Below, in pieces: positions 10,582 through 21,685 of a stretch of 64,000 nucleotides of DNA. Made by a program: the position numbers and the translations under genes. The notes under the pieces were generated by a model, which was not told the DNA's origin, searched no databases, and saw only the letters and a list, made by a program, of their open reading frames with translations. This DNA comes from Semisulcospira habei. Taxonomy: Eukaryota; Mollusca; Gastropoda; Semisulcospiridae. The stretch's first letter is position 1. Each line of letters opens with the position of its first letter. The stretch lies in assembly GCA_036245525.1 (NCBI GenBank), contig BTPG01000003.1:213150536-213214535 (forward strand), written 5' to 3'.

Positions 10582-10753
10582 TGGACATGTCAGTTGTCGA
10601 AGGTTCTCGTGACATGCGGGACTGGTGACTGTAGAAACATCTAGTCTGTTGTCTCCCTCTTCCATGGACATGTTGTGGAAGGTCCTCGTGACACGCACCA
10701 GCGCGGGACTACAGTAGAAACATCTAGTCTGTTGTCTCCCTCTTCCATGGACA
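10582..10753. repeat. Tandem duplication, about 85 bp, 2 units
   Basis: Each unit contains GTAGAAACATCTAGTCTGTT and CCTCTTCCATGGACA, with small indels between the units. Confidence 0.85.
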
Positions 10754-11735
10754 GTCATACTCCGGAGGTGAGAGGCGGATCGACCTTCATGCGACAGTTG
10801 TAGATAGAACCTTATTTGCTTATCGGGTTTACCAATTGCCACTAGTCGAGGCTAATGCTGACCTTCTAACTCGCTTGTTGTTTATTTTTTTGTTGCTGGT
10901 ACTGACTATTTTTGTTGTCGTCGTTGTTTTTGCTATTGTTTTCTTCTAAATGTATTTCTTTGCGATTGTTCCTTGCAACAACAACAACAACACCAACAAA
11001 CAAAATAACACCATCATCATCATTACTGAACAACAACATTAACAACTACAAGGGATACCCTATGTGAGTCCGGTGGCGCTGCACCATGGCGACACGCCTA
11101 CCCTTCTTGGGACAATGAAGCTGGAAAAAAACACCATTACAAAAAGCAAACAAACAAATAAACAAACAAAACAAACAACAACAACCAAACAAAACAACAA
11201 CAACAACAACAACAACAAACACCATAAGTGCGATGGAATCCATCATCGACCAGATTATTTTTTTCACGTTGTCTTTGTTAGTGGTCAGTTTGAAACGTGC
11301 ACGGCCATACATGCTCTTTAATTAAGTTTTGCGTTGGCTATTTGACGAACTTAAATTACATTCATGGATATGCAGGTGCTCGAAGTGTGAAGGCGGAGAG
11401 GTGGCGAAAAGAGGAGGGAAAGAGATGTCGAGGTAAAATCGCTCCTATTGTAGAGAAAGAGATGACAGGGAAGGCTAACTGTGACGTGCAGGTAGGGGGT
11501 GCGATTCAAAGGTGCTAACACTGTATGACAGATGGTTGTTACTCCGTCATTCTTACTCGCGTCCTGCTCGTCTTTGTAATAATAACTTACACCACAGGAG
11601 TGGGTTGCATATGCTTGCTTAGCGAGCTAAGACAATGCTTAGCGCTAAGATGGCTAACTTAGCCGAAAACTTGGGTTGCATGGGCGTTTTTATCCTGCCG
11701 GGCGAGCTTAGTGTCGAGCTTACATTTAAGGACTG
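10754..11735. other. No gene recognised; simple repeats
   Basis: Contains (AAC)n/(CAA)n-rich stretches at about 10978-11045 and 11155-11222. ORFs here are low-complexity and I reject them. Confidence 0.5.
11610..11730. repeat. Diverged family J-like sequence
   Basis: Several GCTTAGCG and GAGCTTAG blocks in both orientations resemble the family J hairpin at 44595-44707, but no clean stem remains. A poly(C) run follows at 11739-11761. Confidence 0.35.
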
Positions 11736-11761
11736 TACCCCCCCCCCCCCCCCCCCCCCCC

Positions 11762-12690
11762 GCCACACACACCTTTTGCGTAGGGCCGTTCTTAGCTAGC
11801 GAGCGAGCTTAGCTGGCGTGACCACTCCACACACGAGTATCTCTGTTGTGTACAACGCCGATTTTTTCAGTGGCTGACAGTATGACGATGCAGAATGCTT
11901 TTGTACAGAGTAGATATCTTTCACACTGAACATTTTCCCCACAGTCGTTATTTTCAGTTCGTTCAACAAAATGCCACGATACTTCATACACGCAGACTCT
12001 GTGCCATCGCCGATTGCAAAATCTCGTGGCCGTTTACTGAACACTGTGTAATCAACTCATGACCGGAGACAATAACAATTCTGATACTGTGTATGTTCTG
12101 TATGTCACTTGTTCAGTGAGAGTGCAAACTTTGTGTCTGAAAAATACGACCGAATTTCTTATCTGACTCTCCAATTTTCAGTCTACTGTTGCTGCCCAAG
12201 ACTGAACTTTGAGTCGCCCATGCCTCGGCCCTACTACACACGCACTGCGTGTGTGTATGCAGACGGTCGCAGGCTGAGAAACTAAAATAGTGCATTTTCA
12301 TTGGTCAGTTGTCACCGCGTATGTGGGAACCCCGCTAGAGGCTAAAAATAACCGAGCATAAGAGGTCTGACCTTGGGCCATAGCAAAGTTTTATGCTAGG
12401 CCACCCCATGCAACACAAAACTTTCGCGCACTAAGAATTGCTTTACTAAGCACAGAAAGCGCTGAGGCAGAGAACTTAAAGCTCACTATTTAAGATCGCT
12501 ATATGCAATCCACCCCAGGGGCCAGAAGCCTACACGAATTACGTCTCCCGACAGCGAATCCTCAGTCTGAAATATTGTATTTGTTTCAGACGTAAGAGCC
12601 ACTCTCAAAAGACGTAACTTGCATAGGTTTCAGGATCATGTGTACTGACCTCCGTTTCCATAAGAAATTTGATACTTTTATATCGCGTCC
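11762..12690. other. No gene recognised
   Basis: Unique-looking DNA with GAGCGAGCTTAG blocks at its start. No coding or RNA gene I can support. Confidence 0.45.
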
Positions 12691-12693
12691 ATA

Positions 12694-12940
12694 ATAGGTT
12701 TCGTTTGCAAAGAACGACTGCCAACAACAAACGAGAGTGAAGTCACGGCGAATATGCAGCTCGTACAATAGACAACACTCCAAACATCTCCAAGAGGCAT
12801 AGATCCTCAAGAGCCCGGAGGGCTCATGAGGATCTATGCCTCTTGGAGATGTTTGGTGTGTTGTCAGTCCGCCGTGATCATGTTTCGCTCTCGTTCGTTA
12901 TTCTGAGTCGTTCGTAGGCAAACGAAACCTCACTAATTTC
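12694..12940. mobile_element. Family A element with long terminal inverted repeats
   Basis: The core hairpin 12782-12855 (CATCTCCAAGAGGCATAGAT with a perfect outer stem) lies at the centre of a longer, imperfect inverted repeat. The left side starts AGGTTTCGTTTGC at about 12697, and the right side ends GCAAACGAAACCT at about 12933. Blocks GAACGACT, AACGAGAG and TCACGGCG recur in inverted order on both sides. This suggests the whole mobile unit for some family A hairpins is about 250 bp. Confidence 0.75.
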
Positions 12941-13154
12941 TTTCAGAGGCGCATGTCTTCATGCGCCACCATAGTGACGCGAACCTTGCAGTAGCTCGCA
13001 GGAATCCTCGCCAACACGGTCCGCCTGCCTTCAACAAAGATAATCATAAGTTTTGCCTACCAGCCATTAGCACAGCTCGAGTTCTGGCACGACAATGGTG
13101 ACAGGCTCTCTTCAGTTTTGTTCTCCGACACCTCTGCGACAGACACCACCCACG

Positions 13155-13226
13155 TGCAAGAGCTATAGATTCTCATGAGCCCCCGCAATTGCGGGGGCTC
13201 ATGAGAATCTATAGCGGCTCTTTTGC
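13155..13226. repeat. Family A hairpin
   Basis: GCAAGAGCTATAGATTCTCAT... with a perfect inner stem including GAGCCCCCGCAATTGCGGGGGCTC (about 24 bp, centre only partly quoted here) and a small insertion near the outer right arm. Confidence 0.88.
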
Positions 13227-13829
13227 ATGAGTAATTTACATGTAGGATAATTGTCCCAGCGTGAGGCCATAGTCAATTTAGTATGTGACGACCAGCACAT
13301 GTGGCAAGTTCAAGAGTCCACTTTCAACTCGGGTGGTTATATTTCTGTACTACACAGTCCTGTCAAAACGCTTCAAACTTCAGTCGTCTTCGTAAATAAT
13401 AAATCAATAAATAAACAAATGAATGAATACGTGTAATTTCAGAGGTTCTAGTCGTACTCCGTGAATGTCTGACGGCTTCGGATAACCTGTGCCATTTCCG
13501 TCGCATTTTGTGATATCCGAAGGTTTTGCACGAACTTTGATGAGACTGTTGTTGTTGCGCAATGTGACCATTAAAACGTGTTTGTTTTTTATCAGTTACG
13601 CCTGTCGAACGTATAATACGATTGCACAGTGTATGGTTAAGATTAAAGAACCAACAACAACAGAACGATGCTTGAACGAAATTAGTGCAGCGAGAATTAC
13701 ATTTCACGTTTGTGACTGTGGGGCCCGGCAGGTTCATACAGTAATTTTACCTGATGGCACGTGCGAAGGTCAGGTGTTAGTTAAAATCCTCCCCTCCCCC
13801 TCACAGTACCTCATCCGTACCCCCCATCT
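13227..13829. other. No gene recognised
   Basis: Contains an open frame at 13489-13881 on the plus strand, but its protein is unlike any family I know and it runs into a family A hairpin. I see no gene. Confidence 0.4.
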
Positions 13830-13897
13830 GCAAGAGGCCTGGATTCGCATGACACCGGCCCTGCCCTGCAGGGGCTCATAAGAATTGATGCCTCATG
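13830..13897. repeat. Family A hairpin (diverged)
   Basis: GCAAGAGGCCTGGATTCGCATG opposite AAGAATTGATGCCTCATG, with several mismatches. Confidence 0.7.
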
Positions 13898-13969
13898 TTG
13901 GAAGACATTGGCTCTATTTACATCTTCGAATTTGAAGGAAGGTAGTCTACGAAAGCGATCCCTCCGTCT

Positions 13970-14033
13970 GCAAGAGGCATAGATTCTCATGAGCTCCTGC
14001 GATGCAGGGGCTCATGAGAATCTATGCCTGTTG
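13970..14033. repeat. Family A hairpin
   Basis: GCAAGAGGCATAGATTCTCA with a well-matched complement ending GAATCTATGCCTGTTG. Confidence 0.88.
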
Positions 14034-14225
14034 TTTAAGACACTGTCTTCATTTGTGTCCCTAGCCTGAGAACAATCGTGCGGGTTGCGTCTAGAGAGCT
14101 ATATGTATTCTTTCACTAAGCCTCGCAACAGCTGACGAACACGGTGTCAGGTGGATGTAATTGGGAGGTATTTCCTACCCTGTAATTATTTTTGATTACA
14201 GTTAGTTAGTAGTACAAAAGGTGTC

Positions 14226-14228
<3 letters not shown>

Positions 14229-14316
<88 letters not shown>
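14229..14316. repeat. (GA)n microsatellite, about 44 units
   Basis: Uninterrupted GA dinucleotides, followed directly by a family C hairpin. No LINE end joins this tract, unlike the GA tracts at 28-33 kb. Confidence 0.95.
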
Positions 14317-14318
<2 letters not shown>

Positions 14319-14398
14319 CACAAAGGTAATCGGGCCGATGTCTGCCGCCGTAAGCCGTGCGAGGGCCAACGGCGGCCGACATCGACCCGATGGACTGG
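14317..14398. repeat. Family C GC-rich hairpin
   Basis: ATCGGGCCGATGTCTGCCGC opposite GCGGCCGACATCGACCCGAT, with a loop around AAGCCGTGCGAGGG. Confidence 0.8.
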
Positions 14399-14576
14399 GG
14401 ACAGATAGAGAGGTCGTCGTGACCTGGTGGAGATTATCACAGCGGGCTTATGTCCACTCATTAAAGGCGGCTCAGGCTTTACCAATACAGCTACTTTCCT
14501 TTTGCTTTACGATCCGATAAAATGCATTTAGCGACGACCTATGTAAGAATAGATATTTCACTTCCATCGCCGACTG

Positions 14577-14680
14577 TAAGAGGTATATCAACCATGTCAG
14601 CTACAGGACAGTGCCTGTCCAGGCGCCAAGATAATCAGGCACTGCCCTGTAGCGGTCATAGTTGATATTCTGTAAATAGC
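14577..14680. repeat. Family B-like hairpin variant
   Basis: Stem CAACCATGTCAGCTACAGG / CCTGTAGCGGTCATAGTTG with the family B inner piece GGCGCCAAGATAATCAGGC. Outer ends look more like family A (TGTAAGAGG), so this could be a recombinant. Confidence 0.55.
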
Positions 14681-14756
14681 TTGTAAGTTATAACAAAATT
14701 GGGATATAATAAGAGGAGAAGTCAGGTCCCCTGGCGATTTGTTATATTTGTAGATT

Positions 14757-14824
14757 CCCAATGCGCAAAAGGCCATCGGGCCGACGTCGGCCGCCGTGGG
14801 CCCGCGCACAGCCCGCGCATTGGG
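14757..14824. repeat. Family C GC-rich hairpin
   Basis: CCCAATGCGCAAAAGGCCATCG to GCCCGCGCATTGGG (first arm quoted in part). Centre GGGCCGACGTCGGCCGCCG. Confidence 0.85.
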
Positions 14825-14989
14825 TTAGTACTGTGTATTACTGTTTGTTTTATATCAGTAAATCGGATTAGTTTTGGATTTGGAGTCATTTGTCAGTAGA
14901 GATGAAACTGAAGGTTTAAAGGTTTAGACTGACCGTTTGGTCTGCAGACTGTACCTGATGGACTCTGCTGTGTTGCTTGTCTGTCAATA

Positions 14990-15165
14990 ACAAAAATCAG
15001 ACCAAAAAGGAGACGGCCAAGCCGCGTGTCAAAATGCAGAGAAGCCGGAAAATGACGGAGACAGAAGTGTCATAATTGTCTTTTCTAAGCGTGTTTCTTT
15101 CTCCGTTGGGTTCTTCTATTGACTGGCAATGATTAGCAAAACTTTTCACTTAGTTTTTTTTTCCA
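14990..15165. repeat. Family H element (diverged)
   Basis: CAGACCAAAAAGGAGACGGCC at the left and TTTTCTAAGCGTGTTTCTTT... at 15082 match two segments of the complete H insertion at 54864-55167, in altered order. Boundaries are uncertain. Confidence 0.5.
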
Positions 15166-15169
15166 AGTG

Positions 15170-15826
15170 ATATTTGCCTTATTTTGCCGGACATCTACTG
15201 CGGATTTGACGTAAGAAACAAGACGAGTAAGTTGCGCGGACGAAGTTTATTCATTCTCATGCCGGAACTGAACATGTCTGATAATAAAGCATAATTTTTA
15301 TAATTACTACGTTCTTGTCTACCCTGCCTTTTTCTTCGTTGCCTCGTGGTGCCGCCATGGACTCTCAGATTTGAGTACGAAACAAACTAAATTCGGACTT
15401 GCTGGGGCGTTAGAGTTCTGATTACTGACAACAGATGGTAACACTCCAGCCTGTCATGGAATTTATGAGACGACTGAGTAATGTGAAACCAAAGAATGAG
15501 TACATTCCTGACGGATTTCCTTTAGAGATATAATCGTTGGTACATATTTTGTAAGGAAAAACAGCTTTCTCTCTCGAAAACAGCTCCACCCCCACCCCAC
15601 CCCACCCCATCCCGTCCCTATTTCTCCGGGAAAACCCAGTTCCCTCCCCCTCCACAGGGAGGATTTCTTCAGTCACGCCGCCGGCGGTCCCGTACGAGTC
15701 ACTCCCTTTCTGAAGCCCATTGTGAGGTACCAGGCGCCTTGTCTCTAGCCCCGCCCCTCGATTCTGCGGCACCGTTTAACGAAACACCGGCGAATCTTCG
15801 ACAGGTCTGTACTATCTCTCACATGT
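15170..15826. other. No gene recognised
   Basis: Includes a C-rich stretch at 15586-15660. No coding sequence I can support. Confidence 0.4.
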
Positions 15827-15891
15827 GCAAGAGAAATAGATCCTCGTGAGCCCCCGAACTCGCTGGGGCTCATGAGGATCTATACCTCTTG
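15827..15891. repeat. Family A hairpin
   Basis: GCAAGAGAAATAGATCCTCG opposite GAGGATCTATACCTCTTG. Confidence 0.85.
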
Positions 15892-16046
15892 TTTGTAATT
15901 TTTGTATCCCGATCACTTTTACTAGTTGAAAGGACAGCCGAGTTAGCGATCAATGTGTCGTCTGATACGGGCGGTTTTTTGTGTTTTTTGATGATATCTC
16001 GAGCCAGTCGCGTGCTGATGTTTTGTGTTCTCCTCCTCCAAATTGT

Positions 16047-16122
16047 AGGGGGGCGGGGCGGGGAGAGGGGGGAGGGGTGGGGGGGGGGGGTGGGAGAGCC
16101 GGGCGGGGGGGGGGGGGGGAGG
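16047..16122. repeat. G-rich low-complexity tract
   Basis: Runs of up to 14 G on the plus strand. G-quadruplex potential. ORFs across it are artefacts of composition. Confidence 0.75.
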
Positions 16123-16351
16123 ACCCTCTTCCCCACCCTCGCCGATACACACACGTAACAGCCGATGAACAGGGTCCGACGGAACTCACCATTTCACTGG
16201 ATGACTAACTTGCCTTTGAAGGGCCTTCGGTTTCAAACCCTGACCACTCAGCGGGCGCATGTTGTCGTCTAGAGTATCGCAGCTGTAGTGACTGTCTTGT
16301 TTGGAATGTCTCTCCCCTTCGGCAAAGAATAAATACTTGTCCTTTCCATGT

Positions 16352-16418
16352 TTAAGAGGTACAGATCCTCATCAGCCTCTGCTTGAAGCATTGGTTCACG
16401 AGAATCTATACCTGTTGC
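16352..16418. repeat. Family A hairpin (diverged)
   Basis: TTAAGAGGTACAGATCCTCAT opposite CACGAGAATCTATACCTGTTG (each in part), with a decayed centre. Confidence 0.65.
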
Positions 16419-16555
16419 TGTAAAAGAATTGTTTCTATTTGCGTCTGTGTTGTTTTCGTATGTAACAGACGGCGATCGCCGGCTTTCAGTCGAACTAGGC
16501 AAATTATAAACACTCTGCCCACCTTGACCTATTCCCTCGGCATGTTTCACCGTCT

Positions 16556-16621
16556 GCAAGAGGTAATAAGATCCTCATGAGCCCCTGCTGAAGCGGGGAT
16601 TCATGAGGATATGCCTCTTGC
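16556..16621. repeat. Family A hairpin
   Basis: GCAAGAGGTAATAAGATCCTCA opposite TGAGGATATGCCTCTTGC (in part), with two small indels in the arms. Confidence 0.8.
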
Positions 16622-17109
16622 TAGCACTGGACAAACCCAATTTACATTTATCTTTTCAATAGAAGGGGCTGTCAGGGTTTGAGTTTGTGATTGTCGGTCC
16701 CACCTCCTGAGAAGAGTTTATCATTCCGAGCATGCCTCGTCGTCAGCGGAAAATTCCAGACATGCTAATAAAACAAGCATTTAATGTTACTAATAACGAA
16801 ATCATGAACCTAGGATGTCCGTACTATAGAGATATTAGTGACTAACTGGACCTTGGACGCAACTACAGGTGTGATAAATAATAACGTAGTAAGATAATTA
16901 CCACAACGCAATAACACCAACAACGCAGGAGGGTCTTTTCAACCAAGAAATATATCCATAGTCAAGTCAGTCGTCAACATGGAAAACACATACGCAGTCC
17001 AGACGAGACTGCCAGGTGAACATTTAAATAAAATAACATTTCTCTTTACTGCTCATTCTATTGAAACATTTTTGGTGCCCGCAATAAGGTGACCTTTGTT
17101 GCCGCCTAA
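16622..17109. other. No gene recognised
   Basis: AT-rich unique DNA. Nothing I can name. Confidence 0.45.
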
Positions 17110-17204
17110 TTAATAACTTTGGGTGTTGGTAGCGCAAGTTGAAGTGATTCCTTCAATTCAGGAATCACCTCGACAAAAAGCGCTACCAACATCATAAGGG
17201 TTAA
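17110..17204. mobile_element. Family D' palindromic MITE, TTAA-bounded
   Basis: TTAATAACTTTGGGTGTTGG to CCAACATCATAAGGGTTAA, 95 bp, with a GTAGCGC/GCGCTAC stem and inner GTGATTCC..GGAATCAC pairing. TTAA lies at both ends. It is the reference for recognising the split D' element at 49281 and 59217. Confidence 0.85.
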
Positions 17205-17221
17205 CTACGTAAAAATATTCA

Positions 17222-17371
17222 GTTACGCTCTGTTGTTAGATCTTGTGTTACGCTCTGTTGTTAGATCTTGTGTTACGCTCTGTTGTTAGATCTCGTGTTA
17301 CGCTCTGCTGTTAGATCTTGTGTTGTGATCTGTTGTTAGATCTTGTGTTACGATCTGTTGTTAGATATTGT
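17222..17371. repeat. 25-bp minisatellite, 6 units
   Basis: Exactly six 25-bp units starting GTTACGCTCTGTTGTTAG, with point variants in the last three. Confidence 0.95.
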
Positions 17372-17515
17372 GCGTGAAGGTCGCCGACTTGTACCAAGAA
17401 ACGAATAGAATTACCGCATCCGGCATCCGCGTATACCCTTGCAGCTGGATGGGTTCAAGACAGACACATATGCTCGTTAGTCAGGAAGTACAACTTATAC
17501 AAACGTGTCAGTACT

Positions 17516-17580
17516 GGTCTGCAATTTTAGACCTTACGTCCTAAGGCCAGATAGCAGTAAGGTCTAAAATTACAGACCTG
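17516..17580. repeat. Family L hairpin
   Basis: GGTCTGCAATTTTAGACCTTACG opposite AAGGTCTAAAATTACAGACC (arms in part), loop TCCTAAGGCCAGATAG. A related copy lies at 19738-19792. Confidence 0.75.
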
Positions 17581-17710
17581 CACACACATTATGAGTTAGA
17601 ACTGAGAGAGGCGAGTGGAAAAAAAAAACAACAACACAAGAAAATAATACAGTGTGGAATCAAATAAATGTCGCGTGGGTTGAGTTGGGTGTACAGTATA
17701 AAAGACAAAA

Positions 17711-17918
17711 TTAACCCTTTTTGCCCCAGCGCACTGCAACAGGACACCGATCGACCATGATAATTAAAGGGTAGTGCCAGATTACCTTAGGGCCGTCAGG
17801 CGCCAAGCTAATCTGGCACTACCCTCGTGGACGATTCGTTTCGCTGATAAATAGTCGTTAGGTCAGTGACGACACCTCCAAAATTTGGGAAATAGGGCCG
17901 TTGGGTTAAATGGGTTAA
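17711..17918. mobile_element. Family B MITE with TTAA at both ends
   Basis: From TTAACCCTTTTTGCCCC to GGGTTAAATGGGTTAA, 208 bp. The left palindrome arm is complete (CGACCATGATAATTAAAGGG); the right arm after ACTACCC is replaced by unrelated sequence. Confidence 0.85.
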
Positions 17919-18375
17919 ATCAGCTTAGAATTGAACTAGGGTAGATCATGCAAGTAAGGGAACACTAATATCAATAGAACTTGAAAATAAATAAGCGGGA
18001 ACCTCGAGACTAAAGGAAATACAGAAATGCGTATAGCCAGTACAACTCTGTTTCCTCCAGTCACGGTTTTGAAAGAAACCGACTATGCGGTTGGAAGTTG
18101 CCTCCCGTTGCATCCGGGCATGTTTCGAAATACTGAGGTGACATCACATAACGGTAATGGCCACGCGACACCTTTCTGGGTCAGTCTTCCGCGCTGTCCA
18201 CCCCCCACGGGACGACCAGGGAGATGGCAGCTAGATCGTCCCGACCCTCTCGGGAGCAGCGGAGAATGGACAGTGACCGCAGAGTGCATCTCACGCTGAA
18301 CACCAGATTATTTCCTGCGGCTTGAACCGGCAACGCAGACGTCAGTCAAGAGTTTTCAAGTATGACTCGACACCA
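17919..18375. other. No gene recognised
   Basis: Open frame at 18027-18299 shows no family features. I reject it for lack of support. Confidence 0.4.
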
Positions 18376-18441
18376 ACAGGAGGCATAGATCCTCATTAGC
18401 CCCCGCCTGGCGGGGGCTCATGAAGATCTATGCTTCCTGCA
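18376..18441. repeat. Family A hairpin
   Basis: AGGAGGCATAGATCCTCATT... opposite ...TGAAGATCTATGCTTCCTG, with a GC-perfect centre CCCCCGCCTGGCGGGGG. Confidence 0.85.
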
Positions 18442-18579
18442 GTTGACATATCTTCAAGAGACCTACGCAATTATTTTTCTTTCTCACCGCGGCATTTTGT
18501 AATACTGTACAATTTCAGTTAATGTAACATCTGTATCGAAGACGCTGTTCAGTGGAAACTTGTCACATGAACGTCTTGA

Positions 18580-18621
18580 AGTTCGGAGGGTTCATGCCAT
18601 GAAAATCTATGCCTATTGCTG
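18580..18621. repeat. Family A, single right arm
   Basis: CATGAAAATCTATGCCTATTGC without a matching left arm. Confidence 0.45.
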
Positions 18622-18984
18622 GTGAATTGTGTTCGCTGTAGTGGTGCATTGTAGGAAATGAAGACATCGCGACCATCGTCTGGTTTTGAGTGGCGCTCTG
18701 CAGGTCTCTCGTCCTAAGGGAGACAATTTACAGATAATCAGAGCCGCAGTCAACAGTCGGCAATTTTGTATGGGCGGATTTTAAGGTTAATGGTCCTTTG
18801 TAACCATTCGGTGCGGAAAAATACTCTCTCTTGTATGACATTATATCAGAGTACTTGTAGAAATGTGATCGATTGATTATAAGTAGTTTTGTATTTAATC
18901 CCCTGGCTACAAAGAATGGCTTTGGAAATAAAAAATAGACGTACGAATGCCAACAGCAAGAAAGAGTTTCAGTTGTAGTCAGTT

Positions 18985-19197
18985 TGACTCATTGTGTCCG
19001 CGGTACGAAATACCCACATTTTGGAGTTATCCTCTGAGGACTGCATTACAATTCAGGAGACAGATCGACCATGATAGTTCAAGGCTGATGGCGGAATAGC
19101 TTGGCGCCTATAGGCGCCAAGCTATTCCGCCACCACCCTTGAACTATCATGGTCGAGCCGTATCTTGCTGTGGTGCGTCGCGGACAGAATGAGTTAA
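18985..19197. mobile_element. Family B MITE
   Basis: From GACTCATTGTGTCCGCGG to CGGACAGAATGAGTTAA. The inner palindrome has arms CGACCATGATAGTTCAAGG.. of about 44 bp. The right TTAA is intact and the left is mutated. Closely related to the copy at 4537-4728 over the stretch starting CGGTACGAAATACCCACATT. Confidence 0.85.
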
Positions 19198-19199
19198 AG

Positions 19200-20006
19200 G
19201 CAAAACAAGTCCACTTCGCTTAATACAAGGTCTTATAACAAAAGTCGGATATAGCAACCCTGTTTCAGAGGACCCGACATCACTCTCTCTATGTAAATCA
19301 TTACGTCCTCAATAACAAATTTCGGATAAAACTACTAGAAAGAAATTGGGTTCTCTGGCAATTCGCTATATTCGAAGTTTACTGTAATATTTTAATATTT
19401 AAAGAGGGCTGCATTTGGGGGTTGTAGGTTTTGGAGTCTGGGGGAGGTGGGAGAATATTTATGCACGCCTCTTTTGTGAGCACAAACGAAAGTTAAAAAA
19501 TGACCAATTTTCTTTTCTGTGCATACGAAACACCTGCCTGCCATCAATATAATTATCATGTCGCTTTTCTGGGAGTTTCCGCCCATTAGATTTACTGTAA
19601 TCCAGTCTGAAGTTTATCTGAAGACATTCTTTTGTAGGTGTTTCATGCTCATTTTTCCCCGACCTCGGTAAAAGTACATTTACTTTGCTTTTAAAGAAAG
19701 GGTGTGGTGTGGGCCCTTGCCACTAGATCACTGCTCTTGTCTGAGACTTTGAACCTTACGGCTGGAAGTCGTAAGGTTCAATATCACAGACCGGCACACA
19801 TTTGTACTCTGTCTGCACCCGCAGCTGTAGATTCGGCCTTGACCTTGGTGGTTTAACGAACGTAATCCCCTGAACAAATTGAATGTGAAAATATTTGTCA
19901 AATATAAAGAACATTTCTGTCGCATACCCGAAAGCTGGTGTAGTAACCCTATCCATCCCGCACCAGTCTCGGAAGGCGCTCCGCTTCTTGTGATTGTCGT
20001 TCGTCT
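19200..20006. other. No gene recognised; family L hairpin at 19738-19792
   Basis: Unique DNA apart from a hairpin at 19738-19792 (GAACCTTACGGCTGG..CGTAAGGTTC) related to the one at 17516-17580. Confidence 0.5.
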
Positions 20007-20073
20007 GCAAGAGGCATAGATCCTCATGAGCCCCCGCAGAATGCGGGGGCTCATGAGGATCCATGCCTCTTGC
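20007..20073. repeat. Family A hairpin, near perfect
   Basis: GCAAGAGGCATAGATCCTCA... opposite ...TGAGGATCCATGCCTCTTGC, centre GAGCCCCCGCA/TGCGGGGGCTC, one mismatch. Confidence 0.92.
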
Positions 20074-20328
20074 GGGTTGCAATTTAAAATTTACATCTGT
20101 GTTTCTGCGCGTGGTTGAGGTTGAGGGGACTCAAACTATGTCTGTGACGCCCCGGCAGACATATCCGAACATATACTTTCCATCAAGGATGCATGGCCCG
20201 CCAAGCTACACCAGGATCTAATTGGACATGACCAGGTTTTTGGGAAGACACAAACGAATGCCAAGCACCGCTTCCTCCCGCCCATTTCCTTCGTCTAACG
20301 AACACATACGTAAATCGGTCCTAACCAG

Positions 20329-20387
20329 TGGCAAAGATCTTCATGAGCCCCCGCACTCGCGGAAGCTCATGAAGATCTGTGCCACTT
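20329..20387. repeat. Family A hairpin with altered ends
   Basis: AGTGGCAAAGATCTTCATGAGC opposite GCTCATGAAGATCTGTGCCACT (in part). The core is family A, but the outer arm reads AGTGGCA instead of CAAGAGGCA on both sides, so the stem has coevolved or been exchanged. Confidence 0.8.
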
Positions 20388-20389
20388 CC

Positions 20390-21157
20390 AGGAGAGGAAG
20401 GGACTGGATCCGTTCCTGGGCACAAACGAAATCAGCCATGGTTCGAGAACTACTTAAAGACTCAAGGTCGAGCAGAGGGCATATTTATCGCTCAGTTAGG
20501 TCCGGGCATGTGCAGAACTAACATCATTATCTGACAAATTCTTGGTTGAGTTTGTCCAGTGGGTAAAAGAAAAAAGAAGAAAGACAGAATAAACCCATAG
20601 CAAACATCACAGAGGTTTGCTGTGCAAGAGCGACCACAGGTATTTCGTGAACATTTTGTGAACTTTATTTTTTTAATTATCTGGTTCACCACCTGGCCAT
20701 TTTCTTATCGACTGTTCTGGGAGACTACCCCCTCTCTACCCGTCCTCATTTATCCCCCCTCTCCTTTTATGGTTGGTTCTCCCACGGTGGGCTCCCCTTT
20801 CTTTTTTTGACACTTTCTGTCTCGCTCTTGTTCCTCTGTTCTTAACTTTGACAACAAAACATACATTGTCCGGACAGGTTTTTCATGTCGAAACAGGACC
20901 TTTTATTGACCATAAGCGTCACTTTACATACTCAATCACTGTGTCTTTGGAAGGCATAGAATTACATGAACACCTGGAGGTATCATCTATATTTCTTGTT
21001 TGCAGAGATCAGTGTCATTTGTACCTATGCCTTATTATCCCATGTAAGTTAGAGGTTTTCTGGTGATTAGTACATGTATTAAACTAGAGCGTAGCTTTGA
21101 AGCCATGTTCAGGCACGCACGTATTTGTTGACAGCACTGGCAAAAGCACTCTATGCC
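20390..21157. other. No gene recognised
   Basis: T-rich unique DNA. A very diverged family A pair may lie at 20951-21040 (AAGGCATAGAATTACATG / CCTATGCCTTAT). No coding sequence I can support. Confidence 0.4.
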
Positions 21158-21207
21158 AACAAGAGGTATAGATCCTGTTGCGCCGATGAGAATCTACACC
21201 TTATGTT
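21158..21207. repeat. Family A hairpin (diverged)
   Basis: CAAGAGGTATAGATCCTG opposite GAGAATCTACACCTTATG. Confidence 0.6.
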
Positions 21208-21309
21208 CGGGGTTAATGTATATCTCTTTTCCACAGTTAGAGGAGGTCTGTGGTAAACCTTAGGAAACAAGTATTGAGGGACACCGAAGAGCTGGAACAC
21301 TTTCTCTAA

Positions 21310-21373
21310 AAAAAGATATAGATCCTCATGAGCCCCTGCGAATGCATGGCTCATGAGGATCTATACCTCTTGT
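21310..21373. repeat. Family A hairpin
   Basis: AAAAAGATATAGATCCTCAT... opposite ...ATGAGGATCTATACCTCTTG. Confidence 0.8.
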
Positions 21374-21471
21374 TGGCTCTATTTACACCTCTTTTCCTCG
21401 CCTAATGGAGGTCTCCTAGTCGCAGTGTTGAAAGCTTTAGTCACCATGGTAGTGACAAGCGGATCGATGTG

Positions 21472-21685
21472 TTAACTCATTCTACCCCAGACACACCACA
21501 GCAAGATAAGGATCGACCATGATAGTTCAAGGGTGATGCCAGAATAGCTTGGCGCCTATGGGCGCCAAGCTATTCTGGCATCACCCTTGAACTCTCATGG
21601 TCGATCTGTGTCCTGCACTAGAGTGCAGTCATCAAGGGACAACGGCAAAATTTGGGGATTTCGGTGTTGGGGTAGAAGGAGTTAA
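21472..21685. mobile_element. Family B MITE, intact
   Basis: 214 bp. TTAACTCATTCTACCCC at the left and GGGGTAGAAGGAGTTAA at the right form a clear terminal inverted repeat starting at TTAA. The inner near-perfect palindrome lies between GATCGACCATGATAG and CTCTCATGGTCGATC. Best model copy of the CTCATTCTACCCC subfamily. Confidence 0.92.

Noticed and set aside
13489..13881. 130-codon open frame
   Set aside because: No recognisable domain, no splice context, and it runs into a family A hairpin.
15870..16208. Pro- or Gly-rich overlapping frames on both strands
   Set aside because: Compositional effect of the G-rich tract at 16047-16122.
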